Source: Halopiger aswanensis
GTDB lineage: Archaea > Halobacteriota > Halobacteria > Halobacteriales > Natrialbaceae
Direction: 5' to 3'
Assembly: GCF_003610195.1 (NCBI RefSeq)
Contig: NZ_RAPO01000002.1
Location: 248,001-312,000 of the forward strand
Length of the DNA: 64,000 nucleotides
Below, piece after piece: positions 52,500-62,676 of this stretch; position 1 is the stretch's first letter, and every line of letters begins with the position of its first letter. Position numbers and translations under genes: made by a program. The notes under the pieces were generated by a model, which saw nothing but the letters and a program-made list of their open reading frames with translations, ran no database searches and was not told where the DNA came from.

Positions 52500-53966
52500 A
52501 TGAGCAACCCCACGTTCGACGCGGACGGCATCACGCTCGAGCAGGTGCGTGAGTACGTCTGGGAGATCCCCCAGGAAGGGGACATGCGCGCCCCCGCTCG
52601 CGTACTCGCGAGCGAAGCCCTTCTCGAGGAGATCAAGGAGGACAAGACCTTAGAGCAGATCAAGAACACGACCCACCTGCCGGGGATCACCAACTACGCG
52701 ATCTGCATGCCCGACGGCCACCAGGGCTACGGCTTCCCGGTCGGCGGCGTCGGGGCGCTCGACGCCGAGAACGGCTGCATCTCGCCGGGCGCGGTCGGTT
52801 ACGACATCAACTGCGGCGTCCGGATGATGCGGACGAACCTGACCTACGACGAGCTCCAGGGTCGCGAGGAGGAACTGGTCGACTCGCTGTTCGCGAACAT
52901 TCCCTCGGGCCTGGGCGGCGGCGGCATCGTCGAAGCCGGCGTCGACACCGTCGACGAGATTCTGGAGCGCGGGGTCGACTGGGCGCTGGAGAACGGCCAC
53001 GCCGTCGAGGAGGACCTGCTGCACTGCGAGGACGAAGGGATGCGCGAGGGCGCCGACGCCGACAAGGTCAGCCAGAAAGCCAAGGACCGCGGAAAGAACC
53101 AGATCGGCTCGCTGGGCTCGGGCAACCACTTCCTCGAGGTCCAGCGCGTGACCGACGTCTTCGACGACGATGTGGGGGACGCGTACGGCCTCGAGGAGGA
53201 CCAGATCGTCGTCCTGATCCACTGCGGTTCGCGCGGGCTGGGCCACCAGACCTGTAACGACTACCTGCGCAAGATCGAACAGCAACACCAGGGGCTGCTG
53301 AACCAGCTCCCGGACAAGGAACTCGCGGCCGCGCCCGCGGGCTCGCAGCTGGCCGAGGACTACTACGCGGCGATGAACGCGGCGATCAACTTCGCGTGGG
53401 TCAACCGTCAGCTGATCATGCACCGCACGCGGCAGGTGTTCGAGCGCGTCTTCGACCGCTCGTGGGAGGAGATGGACATGCACCTGCTGTACGACGTGGC
53501 CCACAACATCGCGAAGAAGGAGACCCACACCGTCGACGGGGAACAGCGCGAACTCTACGTCCACCGCAAGGGTGCGACCCGCGCCTTCCCCGCGGGCCAC
53601 CCCGAAGTCCCGAAGGCCTACCGCGACGTCGGCCAGCCGGTTATCATCCCCGGCAGCATGGGCGCGGGCAGCTACGTCCTCCGGGGCGGCGAGAACTCGA
53701 TGGACCTCACGTTCGGCTCGACCGCCCACGGCGCCGGCCGGCTGATGAGCCGTACGCAAGCGAAGAACGAGTTCTGGGGCGGCGACGTCCAGCAGCAACT
53801 CGAGGAGCAGGATCAGATCTACGTCAAGGCCCAGTCGGGCGCGACCGTCGCCGAGGAGGCGCCGGGCGTCTACAAGGACGTCGACGAGGTCGTCCGCGTC
53901 TCGGACGCGCTGGGAATCGGCGACAAGGTCGCGCGGACGTTCCCCGTCTGTAACATCAAGGGCTGA
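52500..53966 (+). CDS. rtcB: tRNA-splicing ligase RtcB
   Basis: RtcB joins RNA 2',3'-cyclic phosphate and 5'-OH ends using GTP and Mn2+, to heal tRNA halves after intron removal. The 488-residue protein has PDGHQGYGFPVGG, GAVGYDINCGVR with metal ligands Asp102 and Cys105, GSGNHFLEV, HCGSRGLGH, and the guanylylated His segment AHGAGRLMSR. No intein is present. Its partner archease is upstream. Confidence 0.97.
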   Translation: MSNPTFDADGITLEQVREYVWEIPQEGDMRAPARVLASEALLEEIKEDKTLEQIKNTTHLPGITNYAICMPDGHQGYGFPVGGVGALDAENGCISPGAVGYDINCGVRMMRTNLTYDELQGREEELVDSLFANIPSGLGGGGIVEAGVDTVDEILERGVDWALENGHAVEEDLLHCEDEGMREGADADKVSQKAKDRGKNQIGSLGSGNHFLEVQRVTDVFDDDVGDAYGLEEDQIVVLIHCGSRGLGHQTCNDYLRKIEQQHQGLLNQLPDKELAAAPAGSQLAEDYYAAMNAAINFAWVNRQLIMHRTRQVFERVFDRSWEEMDMHLLYDVAHNIAKKETHTVDGEQRELYVHRKGATRAFPAGHPEVPKAYRDVGQPVIIPGSMGAGSYVLRGGENSMDLTFGSTAHGAGRLMSRTQAKNEFWGGDVQQQLEEQDQIYVKAQSGATVAEEAPGVYKDVDEVVRVSDALGIGDKVARTFPVCNIKG

Positions 53967-53971
53967 ATCGA

Positions 53972-54196
53972 TTATTTCAGCCGGAACGGATTCTCGTCGC
54001 CCTCGTCCGTGCCGTCTTCGCCGTTGTCGTCGCTCTCGTACGGTTTCCGCGCCGTGATCGTCACGGTCGCCTCGGGGTCGTCCTCGTCGGCCCACGGGCT
54101 ATCGTAGGCCGAAATCTCGAGGTCGGTGACGTCCCAGCCTTCGCTCTCGACGAGTTCGACGAGTCGGCGCTGGTCCGCGAGCATGTCCTCGTCCAT
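53972..54196 (-). CDS. Small acidic hypothetical protein
   Basis: The 74-residue protein starts MDEDMLADQRRLVELVESEGWDVTDLEISAYDSPWADEDD and ends in an acidic tail. A strand-helix-strand layout is predicted. Its stop is six bases from the stop of convergent rtcB. I do not recognise the family. Confidence 0.65.
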   Translation of the reverse strand: MDEDMLADQRRLVELVESEGWDVTDLEISAYDSPWADEDDPEATVTITARKPYESDDNGEDGTDEGDENPFRLK

Positions 54197-54305
54197 GCCT
54201 TCCCGTTCGTCGGTAAGCGAGGTAGGTCTTCCGCCGGCGGACGACCAGCCGACGATCCGCCGCGTCGGCGGTGCCGATTGGGAGAGGGAGGGGGAAGGGA
54301 GGACG

Positions 54306-54974
54306 TCACGCCCCCTCGCGTTCCGGGCCGATGCTGACGACCTCCTCGACGAGCGTCCGGTGGGCGCGCCGGAGTCGCTCCGACAGCGCCTGGTGGGAGA
54401 CGCCGAGTTCGTTCGAGAGGTTCTCCATGTCCATCCCGCGGGGAATCTCGTAGTAGCCGCGCTCGAGGGCCGCGACCAGCGTCTCGTACTGGGCGTCGGT
54501 CAGATCGTACCGGTTGTGCCGATCCTCCTCGACGCGGTGGATCTTCTGGATGGAGAGCGACATCCCTTCGTCGGTCGCGAACTCGTAGACGTTCGACAGC
54601 GACTCGCGTTCGGGAAAGAGCACCCGAAACTGCCACTGCGTGCCCTCGACCCAGGCGTCGAGCACCGTCGCTTTCTCTTCGGTCAGCAGGTGGATCATCA
54701 CGGTTACGTCGTCGACCCAGTTCATCCGGTAGAGTCGCTCGTCGTCGAGGTCGGTCAGCAGTTCGAACGCCTCGACGCTCGGGTCGGCCTCGAGGCGCTC
54801 GTCGACGGCCGATAGCGTCGATTCGTCGCCGGAAAACCAGACGTAGGGCATGACGTGGTCCGGATCGTAGGCGACGACGCGCTCGATCTCGACGTCGACG
54901 TCGCCGCTCTCCTCGAGCGTGTGGCGCAGCGCGAACTCCGCGGCGGGAATGGCGATCTTGGCAATCGTACTCAT
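54306..54974 (-). CDS. HTH-10 family (bacterio-opsin activator-like) regulator
   Basis: The 222-residue protein starts MSTIAKIAIPAAEFAL at 54974. The GAF-like module is at about 1-155; the HTH_10 domain follows (TDAQYETLVAALERGYYEIP, then MENLSNELGVSHQALSERLRRA). It is the copy most like the one at 13389. A longer frame to 55082 lies in the promoter region and is not used. Its target is unknown; moaA is divergent from it. Confidence 0.9.
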   Translation of the reverse strand: MSTIAKIAIPAAEFALRHTLEESGDVDVEIERVVAYDPDHVMPYVWFSGDESTLSAVDERLEADPSVEAFELLTDLDDERLYRMNWVDDVTVMIHLLTEEKATVLDAWVEGTQWQFRVLFPERESLSNVYEFATDEGMSLSIQKIHRVEEDRHNRYDLTDAQYETLVAALERGYYEIPRGMDMENLSNELGVSHQALSERLRRAHRTLVEEVVSIGPEREGA

Positions 54975-55126
54975 GGGATTGTGAACCACGTCCTCCCTCA
55001 AGAGTGCTGTACCCGTCCGGATACTATTAGATGAATGAACAGTATACTGAAATAACTGGAAGAACGACCGCCCCGGCCGCAATACGAAACTGAAATCGGT
55101 TACGGAGGCCGGAAATACCCGGCGAG

Positions 55127-55132
55127 TTTAAG
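55127..55132 (+). promoter_or_regulatory. TATA-like box of moaA
   Basis: TTTAAG is centred about 28 bases before the ATG at 55157, giving a leaderless transcript. Confidence 0.6.
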
Positions 55133-55156
55133 CGGATCCGACTGCAATTGCGTCAC

Positions 55157-56191
55157 ATGCTCACCGACGAGTTCGGACGCGAGGTCACGGGCGTCCGCGT
55201 CTCCCTTACCGATCGGTGCAACTTCGACTGCGTCTACTGCCACAACGAGGGGCTGGGTGACACGCGGGGGCCGATGGATCCGCAGGACGACGAGATGGAC
55301 ACCGACGACGTCGTCCGGTTTCTCGAGGTCGCCGCCGAGTTCGACGTCGACGCCGTCAAGTTCACCGGGGGCGAGCCGATGCTCCGTCAGGATCTCGAGG
55401 AGATCATCGAACGCACGCCCGACCAGATGGAGGTGTCGCTGACGACCAACGGCACGTTCCTGCCGGGCCGCGCCGAGGCCTTGGTCGACGCCGGCTTAGA
55501 GCGGGTCAACGTCTCCCAGGACGCGCTCGATCCCGCCGATTTCGCCGAGATCACGAAAAGCGGCGCCTACGAGAAGGTGCTCGAGGGGGTCGACGCCGCG
55601 CTCGAGGCCGGGCTGGACCCGGTCAAGCTCAACATGGTCGTCTTCGAGCACACGGCGGGCTACGTGCCCGAGATGGTCGACCACGTCGCGAAACACGACG
55701 GGCTCCAGCTCCAGCTCATCGAGTACATGCCCGAACTGACGGGCAAGCCGGAGTGGAACATCGACATCGAGCGGGTCCACAACTGGCTCGCGGAACGAGC
55801 CGTCGACGTCGAACACCGGGAGATGCACGACCGGCGTCGATACTGGATCGCCGAGGGATCGGTCGACGACGAGGACGTCACCGACGTCGCGCTGGACGCC
55901 GCGGACCGATCGGAACTCGGCATGGTCGAAATCGTCGACCCCGTCGAGAACCCCACGTTCTGCGCGAACTGCCACCGCGTCCGCGTCACCCACGAGGGCT
56001 ACCTGAAGGGCTGTCTCAACCGCAACGACGACCTCAAGTCGATGGGCGAGATGTCCAAACCCGAGATTCGCGAGGCCTTCCGCGAGGTCGTCGCGAACCG
56101 CGTTCCCTACTACGGCGAGTACATGGTCAAAAACGACGACGGCGAGTGGGTGGTCAACGACGAGTACATCGAGGAGTACGCGCAGGCCTGA
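55157..56191 (+). CDS. moaA: GTP 3',8-cyclase (molybdenum cofactor biosynthesis)
   Basis: MoaA is a radical-SAM enzyme that starts molybdopterin synthesis from GTP. The 344-residue protein has the SAM-cluster motif CNFDCVYC (Cys21, Cys25, Cys28), [12 protein letters not shown] and the second cluster pattern [19 protein letters not shown]. Start [12 protein letters not shown] at 55157 is supported by a TATA box 28 bases upstream. MoaC is not nearby. Confidence 0.96.
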   Translation: MLTDEFGREVTGVRVSLTDRCNFDCVYCHNEGLGDTRGPMDPQDDEMDTDDVVRFLEVAAEFDVDAVKFTGGEPMLRQDLEEIIERTPDQMEVSLTTNGTFLPGRAEALVDAGLERVNVSQDALDPADFAEITKSGAYEKVLEGVDAALEAGLDPVKLNMVVFEHTAGYVPEMVDHVAKHDGLQLQLIEYMPELTGKPEWNIDIERVHNWLAERAVDVEHREMHDRRRYWIAEGSVDDEDVTDVALDAADRSELGMVEIVDPVENPTFCANCHRVRVTHEGYLKGCLNRNDDLKSMGEMSKPEIREAFREVVANRVPYYGEYMVKNDDGEWVVNDEYIEEYAQA

Positions 56192-56234
56192 CCGCTCTTT
56201 CTCCGCCGTTTTCACCGCTCTTTCTCCGCTCGAA

Positions 56235-56894
56235 TCAGCGCCGCCGCGACCGACTCGAGCGACCCGAACGCCGCGATCCCGACCGGTCGCGGTCCGACCC
56301 GAGCCCGATCGTCACGAGCAACCCGGCGACCAGCAATAGAACGACGGCCGCGACCGGCTGGCTGCCCGCACCGGCGACGTACACCGCGTAGCCGATCGTC
56401 CCCGTCACCAGCCCGACCAGCAAACTCGAGACGATCGCAACGGCCTCGAGGCGGATCGTTCGCGCTTCTCGACCGAGTTGGTCGCCGACGTCGATCGCGG
56501 TGTGGGCGAAGTCCCACGCCAGCACGGTCGCGATCGTGCCGACGATCGTCACCGCGACGGGCGTCGCCTCGAGGCCGCCGGCGACGACGCCGAAGAAGAG
56601 CGCGACCGCGCCGACGTCGGCCGCCGTCCGGTGGCCGAGCACGAGCGCAGCGGCGAGGACGAGCGCCCCGACGGCACCGAACCCGAGACCGGCCGGCGAA
56701 CCGGCGCCGGCGAAGACGCCGACGAGCGCGGCCAGCCCGGCGGCGACGCTTGCGACGCGGGTCGGTTTGCGCGTGATGTCGATGTTGGCGCCGTCCCCGG
56801 CCTCGTCGTCGCCCTCGGTCCCAGTCTCGGCCCGTTCGCGCTCGCCCGCGCTGTCGTCACTCGCTGTCTCGGTCGCTGCTGTTGCACTATTCAT
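56235..56894 (-). CDS. Membrane protein of the DUF58 cluster (DUF7519-like)
   Basis: The 219-residue protein has a 40-residue acidic N-terminus and two hydrophobic blocks, about 48-110 and 115-200, with around six helices, ending in a basic [13 protein letters not shown] tail. It follows the DUF58 gene with a 4-base overlap. Its position in haloarchaeal DUF58/DUF4129 clusters suggests the DUF7519 family, named from memory. Confidence 0.75.
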   Translation of the reverse strand: MNSATAATETASDDSAGERERAETGTEGDDEAGDGANIDITRKPTRVASVAAGLAALVGVFAGAGSPAGLGFGAVGALVLAAALVLGHRTAADVGAVALFFGVVAGGLEATPVAVTIVGTIATVLAWDFAHTAIDVGDQLGREARTIRLEAVAIVSSLLVGLVTGTIGYAVYVAGAGSQPVAAVVLLLVAGLLVTIGLGSDRDRSGSRRSGRSSRSRRR

Positions 56895-58885
56895 GCGCGA
56901 CCACCTGCGCGCGCGTAGCGCGCGAACACGTCGTCGATCGTCTCGTCGGCCGGCCAGTCGATCACCGGAATCCCGATCCGCTGGAGGTCGAACTGCCGGA
57001 TCCGGCGGGCGACGGCCGAGAGCTGCTGGCCCGCCGTCCGGTCGGCCGTCGGATCCGGACTCACGACCGTCACGGGGTGGCCCCGCGACTCGAGTCGCCG
57101 CGCGATCGTGACGGCGCCGGTGTCACACAGCGGCGTCAGCAGGACGATCTGGGTTTCCGCGGAGAGTCGGCGCCGGATCGTCCGGAGTTGGGGCAGCCAG
57201 CGGCTCTCCGAGCGCGGCGGCGTCGAATCGAACTGCGGATGCGTCGCGAGCAGGTCCTGGAAGTGAATCTCGTGGTGGCGACCCGACGCCGGCGCGAGCC
57301 AGCAGGGGTCGCCGTCGGTCGGCGCGCCCGCTTCGAACTCCCTGCCGATCGGCCCGAGCGCCGCGAGCCCGACAGTGTCGCCGTCGGCTAGCAGCGAGGC
57401 CGCGATCCGCCCCGCGGCGGCGACCGAGCGGTCGACGGCGTGAGTGCCGTCGGGGTCGGGCGCGAGGAACGCCGCTTTCCGCGCATCGATCAGGACGACC
57501 ACGCGGGCCGCCCGCTCCTCGTGGAACTCGAGGGTCGCGAGTTCGCCCGTCTTCGCGCGACGGTTCCAGTCGACTCGCGAGAGCGGATCGCCCGCACGAT
57601 ACTCCCGCACCGAGTGGAACGTCGTCCCGGCGCCGCCCTCGTCGGTCGTCAGGCGCCCGGCGAACGACGCCGCGGTGGCCCGCAGCGGCACCGGCGCCTC
57701 GATCGGCCGCAGCACCGGTTCGCACACCACCGTCGTCTCGCTGCCGACGAGGAACTCCCGTTCTCGCGACCGCGAGAGGTCGCGCACGATCGCGAGCGCG
57801 GGATCGAACTCGTGGGTGCCCCGGCGGACGGCGACCGTGTACTCGAGGGAGACCGATTCGTGGGGTCGCAACGCGGTGCCGAGGCGGTTCGAGCCGTCGA
57901 CGACGGCCAGGCCGGGCGGGACGCCGTCGACGAGGCGGAGATCCGGGACGAACCGCCCGCTCTCGTTCGTGATCGTGACGACGACGTCGATCTCGTCGCC
58001 CGGTTCGGGGTCGTCGTCGCTCAGTTCGCGCGCGATGGCGAGCTCCAGTTCCGGGGGTTCGAACGCACGGGAGAATCCCGCGTAGCCGACGCCGACGACC
58101 CCGGCGAGCACGACGCCGGGCGATTCCGCGAGCGCGCCGATTCCGACGGCGAAGAGCGCGACGACGCCGATCCCCGTCCAGTAGTTCGTCGGCCGCTGTG
58201 TGGTCGATTCGACGCCCGAGATCGATCTGGCGCTCGTCCGCGAGTCCCCGCTGGTGCGATCGATTCGCTCGTCCGCGTAGGCGGGCAGCGACCTCGAGTC
58301 GTCGTCGGTGTCCGCGTCCTCGGTAGTGTATCCGATCGCGGCGATGGCGGCGACGGCGTGACGGACGCCCGCCTGGAACGACGTATCGCGCCCGGGGTTC
58401 AACAGCCGCGGGAGCCAGTCGCCGAGCGACGCGGACGTGTCCTTTTTCTCCGAGAGGAACGCGGCCGCCGTCGCGTCGTCCGTCCAGGAGCCGTCGTCGA
58501 TCCGGTCGGCCGCTTCCTCTGCCGAGTATCCGCCGAATCGGGTCAGCGCGGCGATCGCTGCGAGGCGCAGCCCACTGGCGATCCGTCGGCTGCCGGTGGA
58601 GTACTCGCCGGCCATCGTTCGGAACTCGCCGATCGCGTCGGAGACCGTCGCGCCGGGTGCGGGAACCGGCGTTCGCTGTTCCGGCGTCGGCGTGTCGGCC
58701 TGCCGTCGTACGCCGCGCCGGCGGAACACGGCGACGATGCCGATCCCCGTCGCGAGGAGGCCGACGACCAGGACGACCCAGCCGTCCAGCGGGACGGCGA
58801 CGACGCCGGCACTGATGGCGATCGCGCCGACGAACGCCAGCACGCCGAAGACGAGCGCGAGCCGGCGGCCGGTGATTGCTGTCAT
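56891..58885 (-). CDS. DUF58 domain protein
   Basis: The 664-residue protein has two helices near the start (about 9-46) and two at about 218-252. The DUF58/vWA-like core follows, with the diagnostic YRAGDPLSRVDWNRRAKTGE near residue 430. Bacterial DUF58 proteins work with MoxR-type AAA ATPases and DUF4129/vWA proteins in complex maturation. No MoxR gene is visible in this cluster, though it could lie elsewhere. Its ATG overlaps the end of the DUF4129 gene. Confidence 0.88.
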   Translation of the reverse strand: MTAITGRRLALVFGVLAFVGAIAISAGVVAVPLDGWVVLVVGLLATGIGIVAVFRRRGVRRQADTPTPEQRTPVPAPGATVSDAIGEFRTMAGEYSTGSRRIASGLRLAAIAALTRFGGYSAEEAADRIDDGSWTDDATAAAFLSEKKDTSASLGDWLPRLLNPGRDTSFQAGVRHAVAAIAAIGYTTEDADTDDDSRSLPAYADERIDRTSGDSRTSARSISGVESTTQRPTNYWTGIGVVALFAVGIGALAESPGVVLAGVVGVGYAGFSRAFEPPELELAIARELSDDDPEPGDEIDVVVTITNESGRFVPDLRLVDGVPPGLAVVDGSNRLGTALRPHESVSLEYTVAVRRGTHEFDPALAIVRDLSRSREREFLVGSETTVVCEPVLRPIEAPVPLRATAASFAGRLTTDEGGAGTTFHSVREYRAGDPLSRVDWNRRAKTGELATLEFHEERAARVVVLIDARKAAFLAPDPDGTHAVDRSVAAAGRIAASLLADGDTVGLAALGPIGREFEAGAPTDGDPCWLAPASGRHHEIHFQDLLATHPQFDSTPPRSESRWLPQLRTIRRRLSAETQIVLLTPLCDTGAVTIARRLESRGHPVTVVSPDPTADRTAGQQLSAVARRIRQFDLQRIGIPVIDWPADETIDDVFARYARAGGRA

Positions 58886-59862
58886 CGGCCACCACCTCCG
58901 CTCTCGTCTGTCTCCGTTCCCGAGTCGCTGCTCGTTCCGCCGTCCGTTCGTTCGTCTCCAGATGCGTACTCGTCTTCGATCCGGCGCAACACGTCGACCG
59001 CGCGCGTTTCCATCTCGGGCGTCGTCTCGGCGTCGCCGTACCGCACGTCCTCGAACAGGCGCGTGAGTTCGTCGACGTACTCGCGGTCGATTCCCGCCTC
59101 GACCGCAGCCGTAGCGAACTCCCGCGGAGTGCTCGAATCCGGCCGGTCGACCTCGAGGAGGTCGGTCATCTCCTTCCAGGCGCGGTAGATCTCGTTGTCG
59201 ACGTCGGTCGCTGCGCCGTCGATTCGATCGGCAGCGCGACCGGCCGCGCTCCCGACGGCCGCGGCATCGGTTCCGGACTCGTCGGGCTCGTTCTCGACGA
59301 CGGGTGGCGCGTCCGATTCCGAGTTTCCGCCGCGTCGGCTCACGAGGAGCCCGCCGACGAAGATCGCGGTGATGACCGAGAGGACGAACAACAGCGGGCC
59401 GGTCGAGAAGGAGTCGGTCTCGCCCTCGCCGGAGCCGAAATCACCCCCGCCGCTCGAGTTGTTCACCGTCGCCGGCTCCTCGACCGGTTGGGAATCGAGT
59501 TCGGGCGAGAACCCCTGGAACAGAACCGCAAACAGGAGGGCGCCGACGAGGCAAACGGCCAGCACGACGGCGATCATCTTGACGGCGTCCCGACGGTACG
59601 CGAGCAGGTACCAGACGAGTGCGACTGCGATGATAATTAGTACCGCGTACAGGAGATACTCGAGAAACACCGGCGGATCGCCGCCGACGACGGGTTGGGT
59701 GGGCGACGGCTGTTGCCCGGGACCGCCGCCCTCTCCCGGACCGACGCCACCCTCGGCACCGCCGGTCTCGAGCGGATTCTCGATGGTCGCGGCCGCGAGC
59801 GCGATCGCAGCGATCGCGCTGACCGCGGCGAGGAGTCGAACGAGACGTGTATCTCTTGACAC
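58882..59862 (-). CDS. DUF4129 domain membrane protein
   Basis: The 326-residue protein has an N-terminal helix (about 8-25), three more at about 70-90, 94-115 and 155-177, and a cytosolic C-terminus. The DUF4129 motif reads RPDSSTPREFATAAVEAG, then TRLFEDVRYGD. Glycine- and proline-rich external segments surround residue 35-60. It is the first gene of the DUF4129-DUF58-DUF7519-like operon, with 4-base overlaps. Function is likely in cell envelope or complex assembly. Confidence 0.83.
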   Translation of the reverse strand: MSRDTRLVRLLAAVSAIAAIALAAATIENPLETGGAEGGVGPGEGGGPGQQPSPTQPVVGGDPPVFLEYLLYAVLIIIAVALVWYLLAYRRDAVKMIAVVLAVCLVGALLFAVLFQGFSPELDSQPVEEPATVNNSSGGGDFGSGEGETDSFSTGPLLFVLSVITAIFVGGLLVSRRGGNSESDAPPVVENEPDESGTDAAAVGSAAGRAADRIDGAATDVDNEIYRAWKEMTDLLEVDRPDSSTPREFATAAVEAGIDREYVDELTRLFEDVRYGDAETTPEMETRAVDVLRRIEDEYASGDERTDGGTSSDSGTETDESGGGGR

Positions 59863-60172
59863 GTGTTGACACCACGTTATGCCGCTTCACTAATAAGTTG
59901 CAATCCTCGAGTAATCGGTGCCGGCTCGTCGGTGGCGATCTGCATCGGTGGAGCGTCGCGTCGGTTCGTTCGGCACGCAGCACTCTGGGTTCGGTCGCTC
60001 GCGCCTCAGCGCTCGAGCCCTCGGATCGCGTGAGGGGGCGCAGATCGTGTGGTACCGTCGGCCACCCGTTACTATCATTCGTTGCGCTTAAGTACCAGAC
60101 GGGGGTACGTTCGAGTGCGATACGTGTAGGGGAGCGATCCCCGAGTCCGGGAGGGCGATGATTGCACACGGT
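59863..60172. other. Intergenic region before the tRNA-Ser/ribosomal protein operon
   Basis: The 310-base divergent spacer has no convincing frame. CTTAAG at 60087-60092 is a likely TATA box for the plus-strand genes. The promoter of the DUF4129 operon should be near 59890-59900 (ACTAATAAG on the plus strand). No repeats are obvious. Confidence 0.45.
60087..60092 (+). promoter_or_regulatory. TATA-like box upstream of tRNA-Ser and ribosomal operon
   Basis: CTTAAG would start transcription near 60117, about 56 bases before tRNA-Ser. Cotranscription of the tRNA with the ribosomal genes is possible. Confidence 0.5.
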
Positions 60173-60255
60173 GTCGTGGTAGCCAAGCGGCCCAAGGCGC
60201 ATGGTTGCTAACCATGTGGCGTCAAGCCTCCGGGGTTCGAATCCCCGCCACGACG
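60173..60255 (+). tRNA. tRNA-Ser (GCT anticodon)
   Basis: A class-II tRNA folds here. The acceptor is GTCGTGG/CCACGAC with discriminator G. The anticodon arm is CATGG-TTGCTAA-CCATG (anticodon GCT, reading AGC/AGU), and a long variable arm and T-arm CGGGG-TTCGAAT-CCCCG follow. No intron is present. It immediately precedes uS13, as in other haloarchaea. Confidence 0.95.
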
Positions 60256-60327
60256 TCGGACTTACCGGACTGACGTTTTCCGTCAGTCGTTTGCACCGCA
60301 CGCAGACCAGACACACATACCCAACAT

Positions 60328-60849
60328 ATGAGCGCGGAAGAACCCCAAGAACAAGAAGAGGACGAAGACCTTCAGTACTTCGTCCGTATCGGTCAGACCG
60401 ACCTTGACGGGACGAAGTCCGTCGAGCGCTCGCTGACGGAGATGAACGGGATCGGTCACCGGACCGCCCGGATCATCGCCCAGGAGGCGGGCGTGGACCG
60501 AACGGCGACGTTCGGTCGACTCGACGACGACGTCATCGACGAGGTCGTCGAACTCGTAGAGAACTACGCCGACGAAGTTCCCGACTGGCTCAACAACCGT
60601 CCGGAGGACTTCTACACCGGCGAAACGACCCACGAGATCGGCAACGATCTCCAGCTGACCCGCCAGCACGACATCAACCGGATGAAGATGATTGACTCCT
60701 ACAAGGGCGTTCGCCACAAGCGCGGCCAGAAGGTCCGCGGCCAGCGAACGAAGTCCACCGGTCGTACGGAGGGCACCATCGGGGTCAACGTCGAAGAGAT
60801 CCGCGAAGAACAGGCCGAAGAAGGCGGCGACGAGGAGGGTGGTGAATAA
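60328..60849 (+). CDS. rpsM: Small ribosomal subunit protein uS13
   Basis: uS13 sits in the 30S head and contacts tRNA and 50S. The 173-residue protein has an acidic start, then [66 protein letters not shown]-type sequence (motifs [12 protein letters not shown] and [12 protein letters not shown]), and an acidic tail. Its stop overlaps the uS4 start by one base (TAATG). It is the first protein gene of the operon. Confidence 0.97.
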   Translation: MSAEEPQEQEEDEDLQYFVRIGQTDLDGTKSVERSLTEMNGIGHRTARIIAQEAGVDRTATFGRLDDDVIDEVVELVENYADEVPDWLNNRPEDFYTGETTHEIGNDLQLTRQHDINRMKMIDSYKGVRHKRGQKVRGQRTKSTGRTEGTIGVNVEEIREEQAEEGGDEEGGE

Positions 60850-61370
60850 TGCCGCTCGGAACGAAGACCAAGCAGTACGAGACTCCGAATCACCCCTACC
60901 AGGGTGAGCGCATCGCCAACGAACACTCCCTTATCGACCGCTACGGCCTCAAGAACAAGGAAGAGCTCTGGCGCGCACAGTCCGAGCTTCGCTCCTACCG
61001 CCGCGAGGCCCGCGACCTGCTCGGCCAGGCCCAGGGCGACGAAACCGTCCAACGGCGCTCCGAGGAGTTCCTCGGTCGACTCAAGCGCGTCGGCATCCTC
61101 GACGAAGCCGACGAGCTCGGCGCCGTCCTGTCGCTCGAGGTCGAAGACATCCTCGAGCGCCGACTCCAGACGGTCGTCTACCGGAAGGGGCTGGCGAACA
61201 CGACCCAGCAGGCCCGCCAGTTCATCACGCACGGCCACATCGTGGTCGACGGGCAGCGCCACCGGGTTCCGTCCTACGTCGTCGACGTCGACGAGGAGGA
61301 CCTCGTCGAGTTCGACGAGACGAGCCCGCTTGCGGACGAACTCCACCCCGAACGAGCGGAGGGTCAGTAA
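60849..61370 (+). CDS. rpsD: Small ribosomal subunit protein uS4
   Basis: uS4 is a primary 16S-binding protein. The 173-residue archaeal-type sequence contains [26 protein letters not shown] near the start (in part), [14 protein letters not shown], and the S4 RNA-binding domain ([21 protein letters not shown], then [20 protein letters not shown]). It overlaps uS13 by one base and is followed by uS11 three bases later. Confidence 0.97.
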   Translation: MPLGTKTKQYETPNHPYQGERIANEHSLIDRYGLKNKEELWRAQSELRSYRREARDLLGQAQGDETVQRRSEEFLGRLKRVGILDEADELGAVLSLEVEDILERRLQTVVYRKGLANTTQQARQFITHGHIVVDGQRHRVPSYVVDVDEEDLVEFDETSPLADELHPERAEGQ

Positions 61371-61373
61371 ACC

Positions 61374-61763
61374 ATGAGTCAGGACGACGAAAAGTGGGGC
61401 ATCGCCCACGTGCACGCATCGTTTAACAACACGATCATGACCGTGACGGACCTCACGGGCGCGGAAACGATCGCCAAGTCCTCCGGCGGGACGGCGGTCA
61501 AGCAGAACCGCGACGAGGCGTCGCCGTACGCGGCCATGCAGATGGCCGAGTCCGTCGCCGAGGAGGTCAAGGCTGCGGGCATCACCGGACTCCACGTGCG
61601 AGTCCGTGGCCCCGGCGGCAACCTCCAGAAGTCCCCCGGTCCCGGCGCGCAGGCGACGATCCGCGCGCTCGCCCGCTCGGGCATCGAGATCGGACGCATC
61701 GAGGACGTCACGCCGATCCCGCACGACGGATCGCGCGCACCCAAAGGCAAGGGCGGCTACTAG
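61374..61763 (+). CDS. rpsK: Small ribosomal subunit protein uS11
   Basis: uS11 lies on the 30S platform and helps shape the mRNA exit. The 129-residue protein has [41 protein letters not shown] and [17 protein letters not shown], all canonical. An SD-like GGAGGG lies at the 3' end of uS4. The gene is part of the uS13-uS4-uS11-Rpo3 operon. Confidence 0.97.
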   Translation: MSQDDEKWGIAHVHASFNNTIMTVTDLTGAETIAKSSGGTAVKQNRDEASPYAAMQMAESVAEEVKAAGITGLHVRVRGPGGNLQKSPGPGAQATIRALARSGIEIGRIEDVTPIPHDGSRAPKGKGGY

Positions 61764-61766
61764 ACC

Positions 61767-62516
61767 ATGAGCGAAGAGTACGACGTCGAGTTCGTCGAAC
61801 GCGACGACCGCGAGGCGCGGTTCCTCGTCCGCGGCGTGACGCCTGCGTTCGCCAACGGCATCCGCCGCGCGATGCTTGCCGACGTGCCGACGATGGCGAT
61901 CGATACCGTTCGCTTCGTCGAGAACTCGTCGGTGATGTTCGACGAGCAACTCGCCTTGCGTCTCGGGCTCGTCCCGCTGACGACCCCGCCGGAAGACGAG
62001 TTCGGCGAGGACGCCACCGTCACACTCTCGATCGACGTCGAAGGGCCCGCAACCGCCTACTCCGGCGATCTCGAGTCCAGCGACGACCTCGTCCAGCCCG
62101 CGGACGAGAACGTGCCGATCATCGAACTCAAGGACGGCCAGCGGCTCGAGGCCGAGGCCGACGCCGTACTCGATCGCGGGAAGGACCACGCCAAGCATCA
62201 GGGCGGCGTCGCGGTCGGCTACCGGCACCTCCAGCGGGTCGTCGTCGAAGACGACCTGCCGGAGTTCGAGGAGCCCGAGGCCCAGATCGTCCGCGGCGTC
62301 GTCGAGGACGACGGCGAACTCGTTCCCACGAGCGAGTTCGACCACGACCTCTCGAACCGCTACCCTGACAAGCAGGTGTCGGTCGAGGACGTGCCCAACG
62401 CCTTCGTCTTCCACGTGGAGACGGACGGCTCCTTTACCGTCGAAGAGCTCGTGACTCGAGCCGCCGAGACGCTCGAATCGCGCGCAACCGAACTCGAAGA
62501 CGCAGTACAGCTTTAG
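61767..62516 (+). CDS. rpoD: RNA polymerase subunit Rpo3 (D)
   Basis: Rpo3 pairs with Rpo11 to nucleate RNA polymerase assembly, like bacterial alpha. The 249-residue protein has [26 protein letters not shown] near residue 22-47 and [12 protein letters not shown] at about 62-73. The sequence contains no cysteine at all, so the Fe-S cluster domain seen in some archaeal D subunits is absent here, as expected for halophiles. It follows uS11 by three bases. Confidence 0.96.
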   Translation: MSEEYDVEFVERDDREARFLVRGVTPAFANGIRRAMLADVPTMAIDTVRFVENSSVMFDEQLALRLGLVPLTTPPEDEFGEDATVTLSIDVEGPATAYSGDLESSDDLVQPADENVPIIELKDGQRLEAEADAVLDRGKDHAKHQGGVAVGYRHLQRVVVEDDLPEFEEPEAQIVRGVVEDDGELVPTSEFDHDLSNRYPDKQVSVEDVPNAFVFHVETDGSFTVEELVTRAAETLESRATELEDAVQL

Positions 62517-62676
62517 ATAGATATGACCCGACGCCCCCGACCCACCGTGTCTGCGTGTCTGCACGAGGACGGCAGTGTCCGTTCCGGCGCCGTGAGCCGC
62601 GAGGCCGGGACGGCAGCCTCCTCGCTCGATGGAATCGAAAGGGGTTTGAAGGGGCGACGGGTACACGGAAGTGCGA

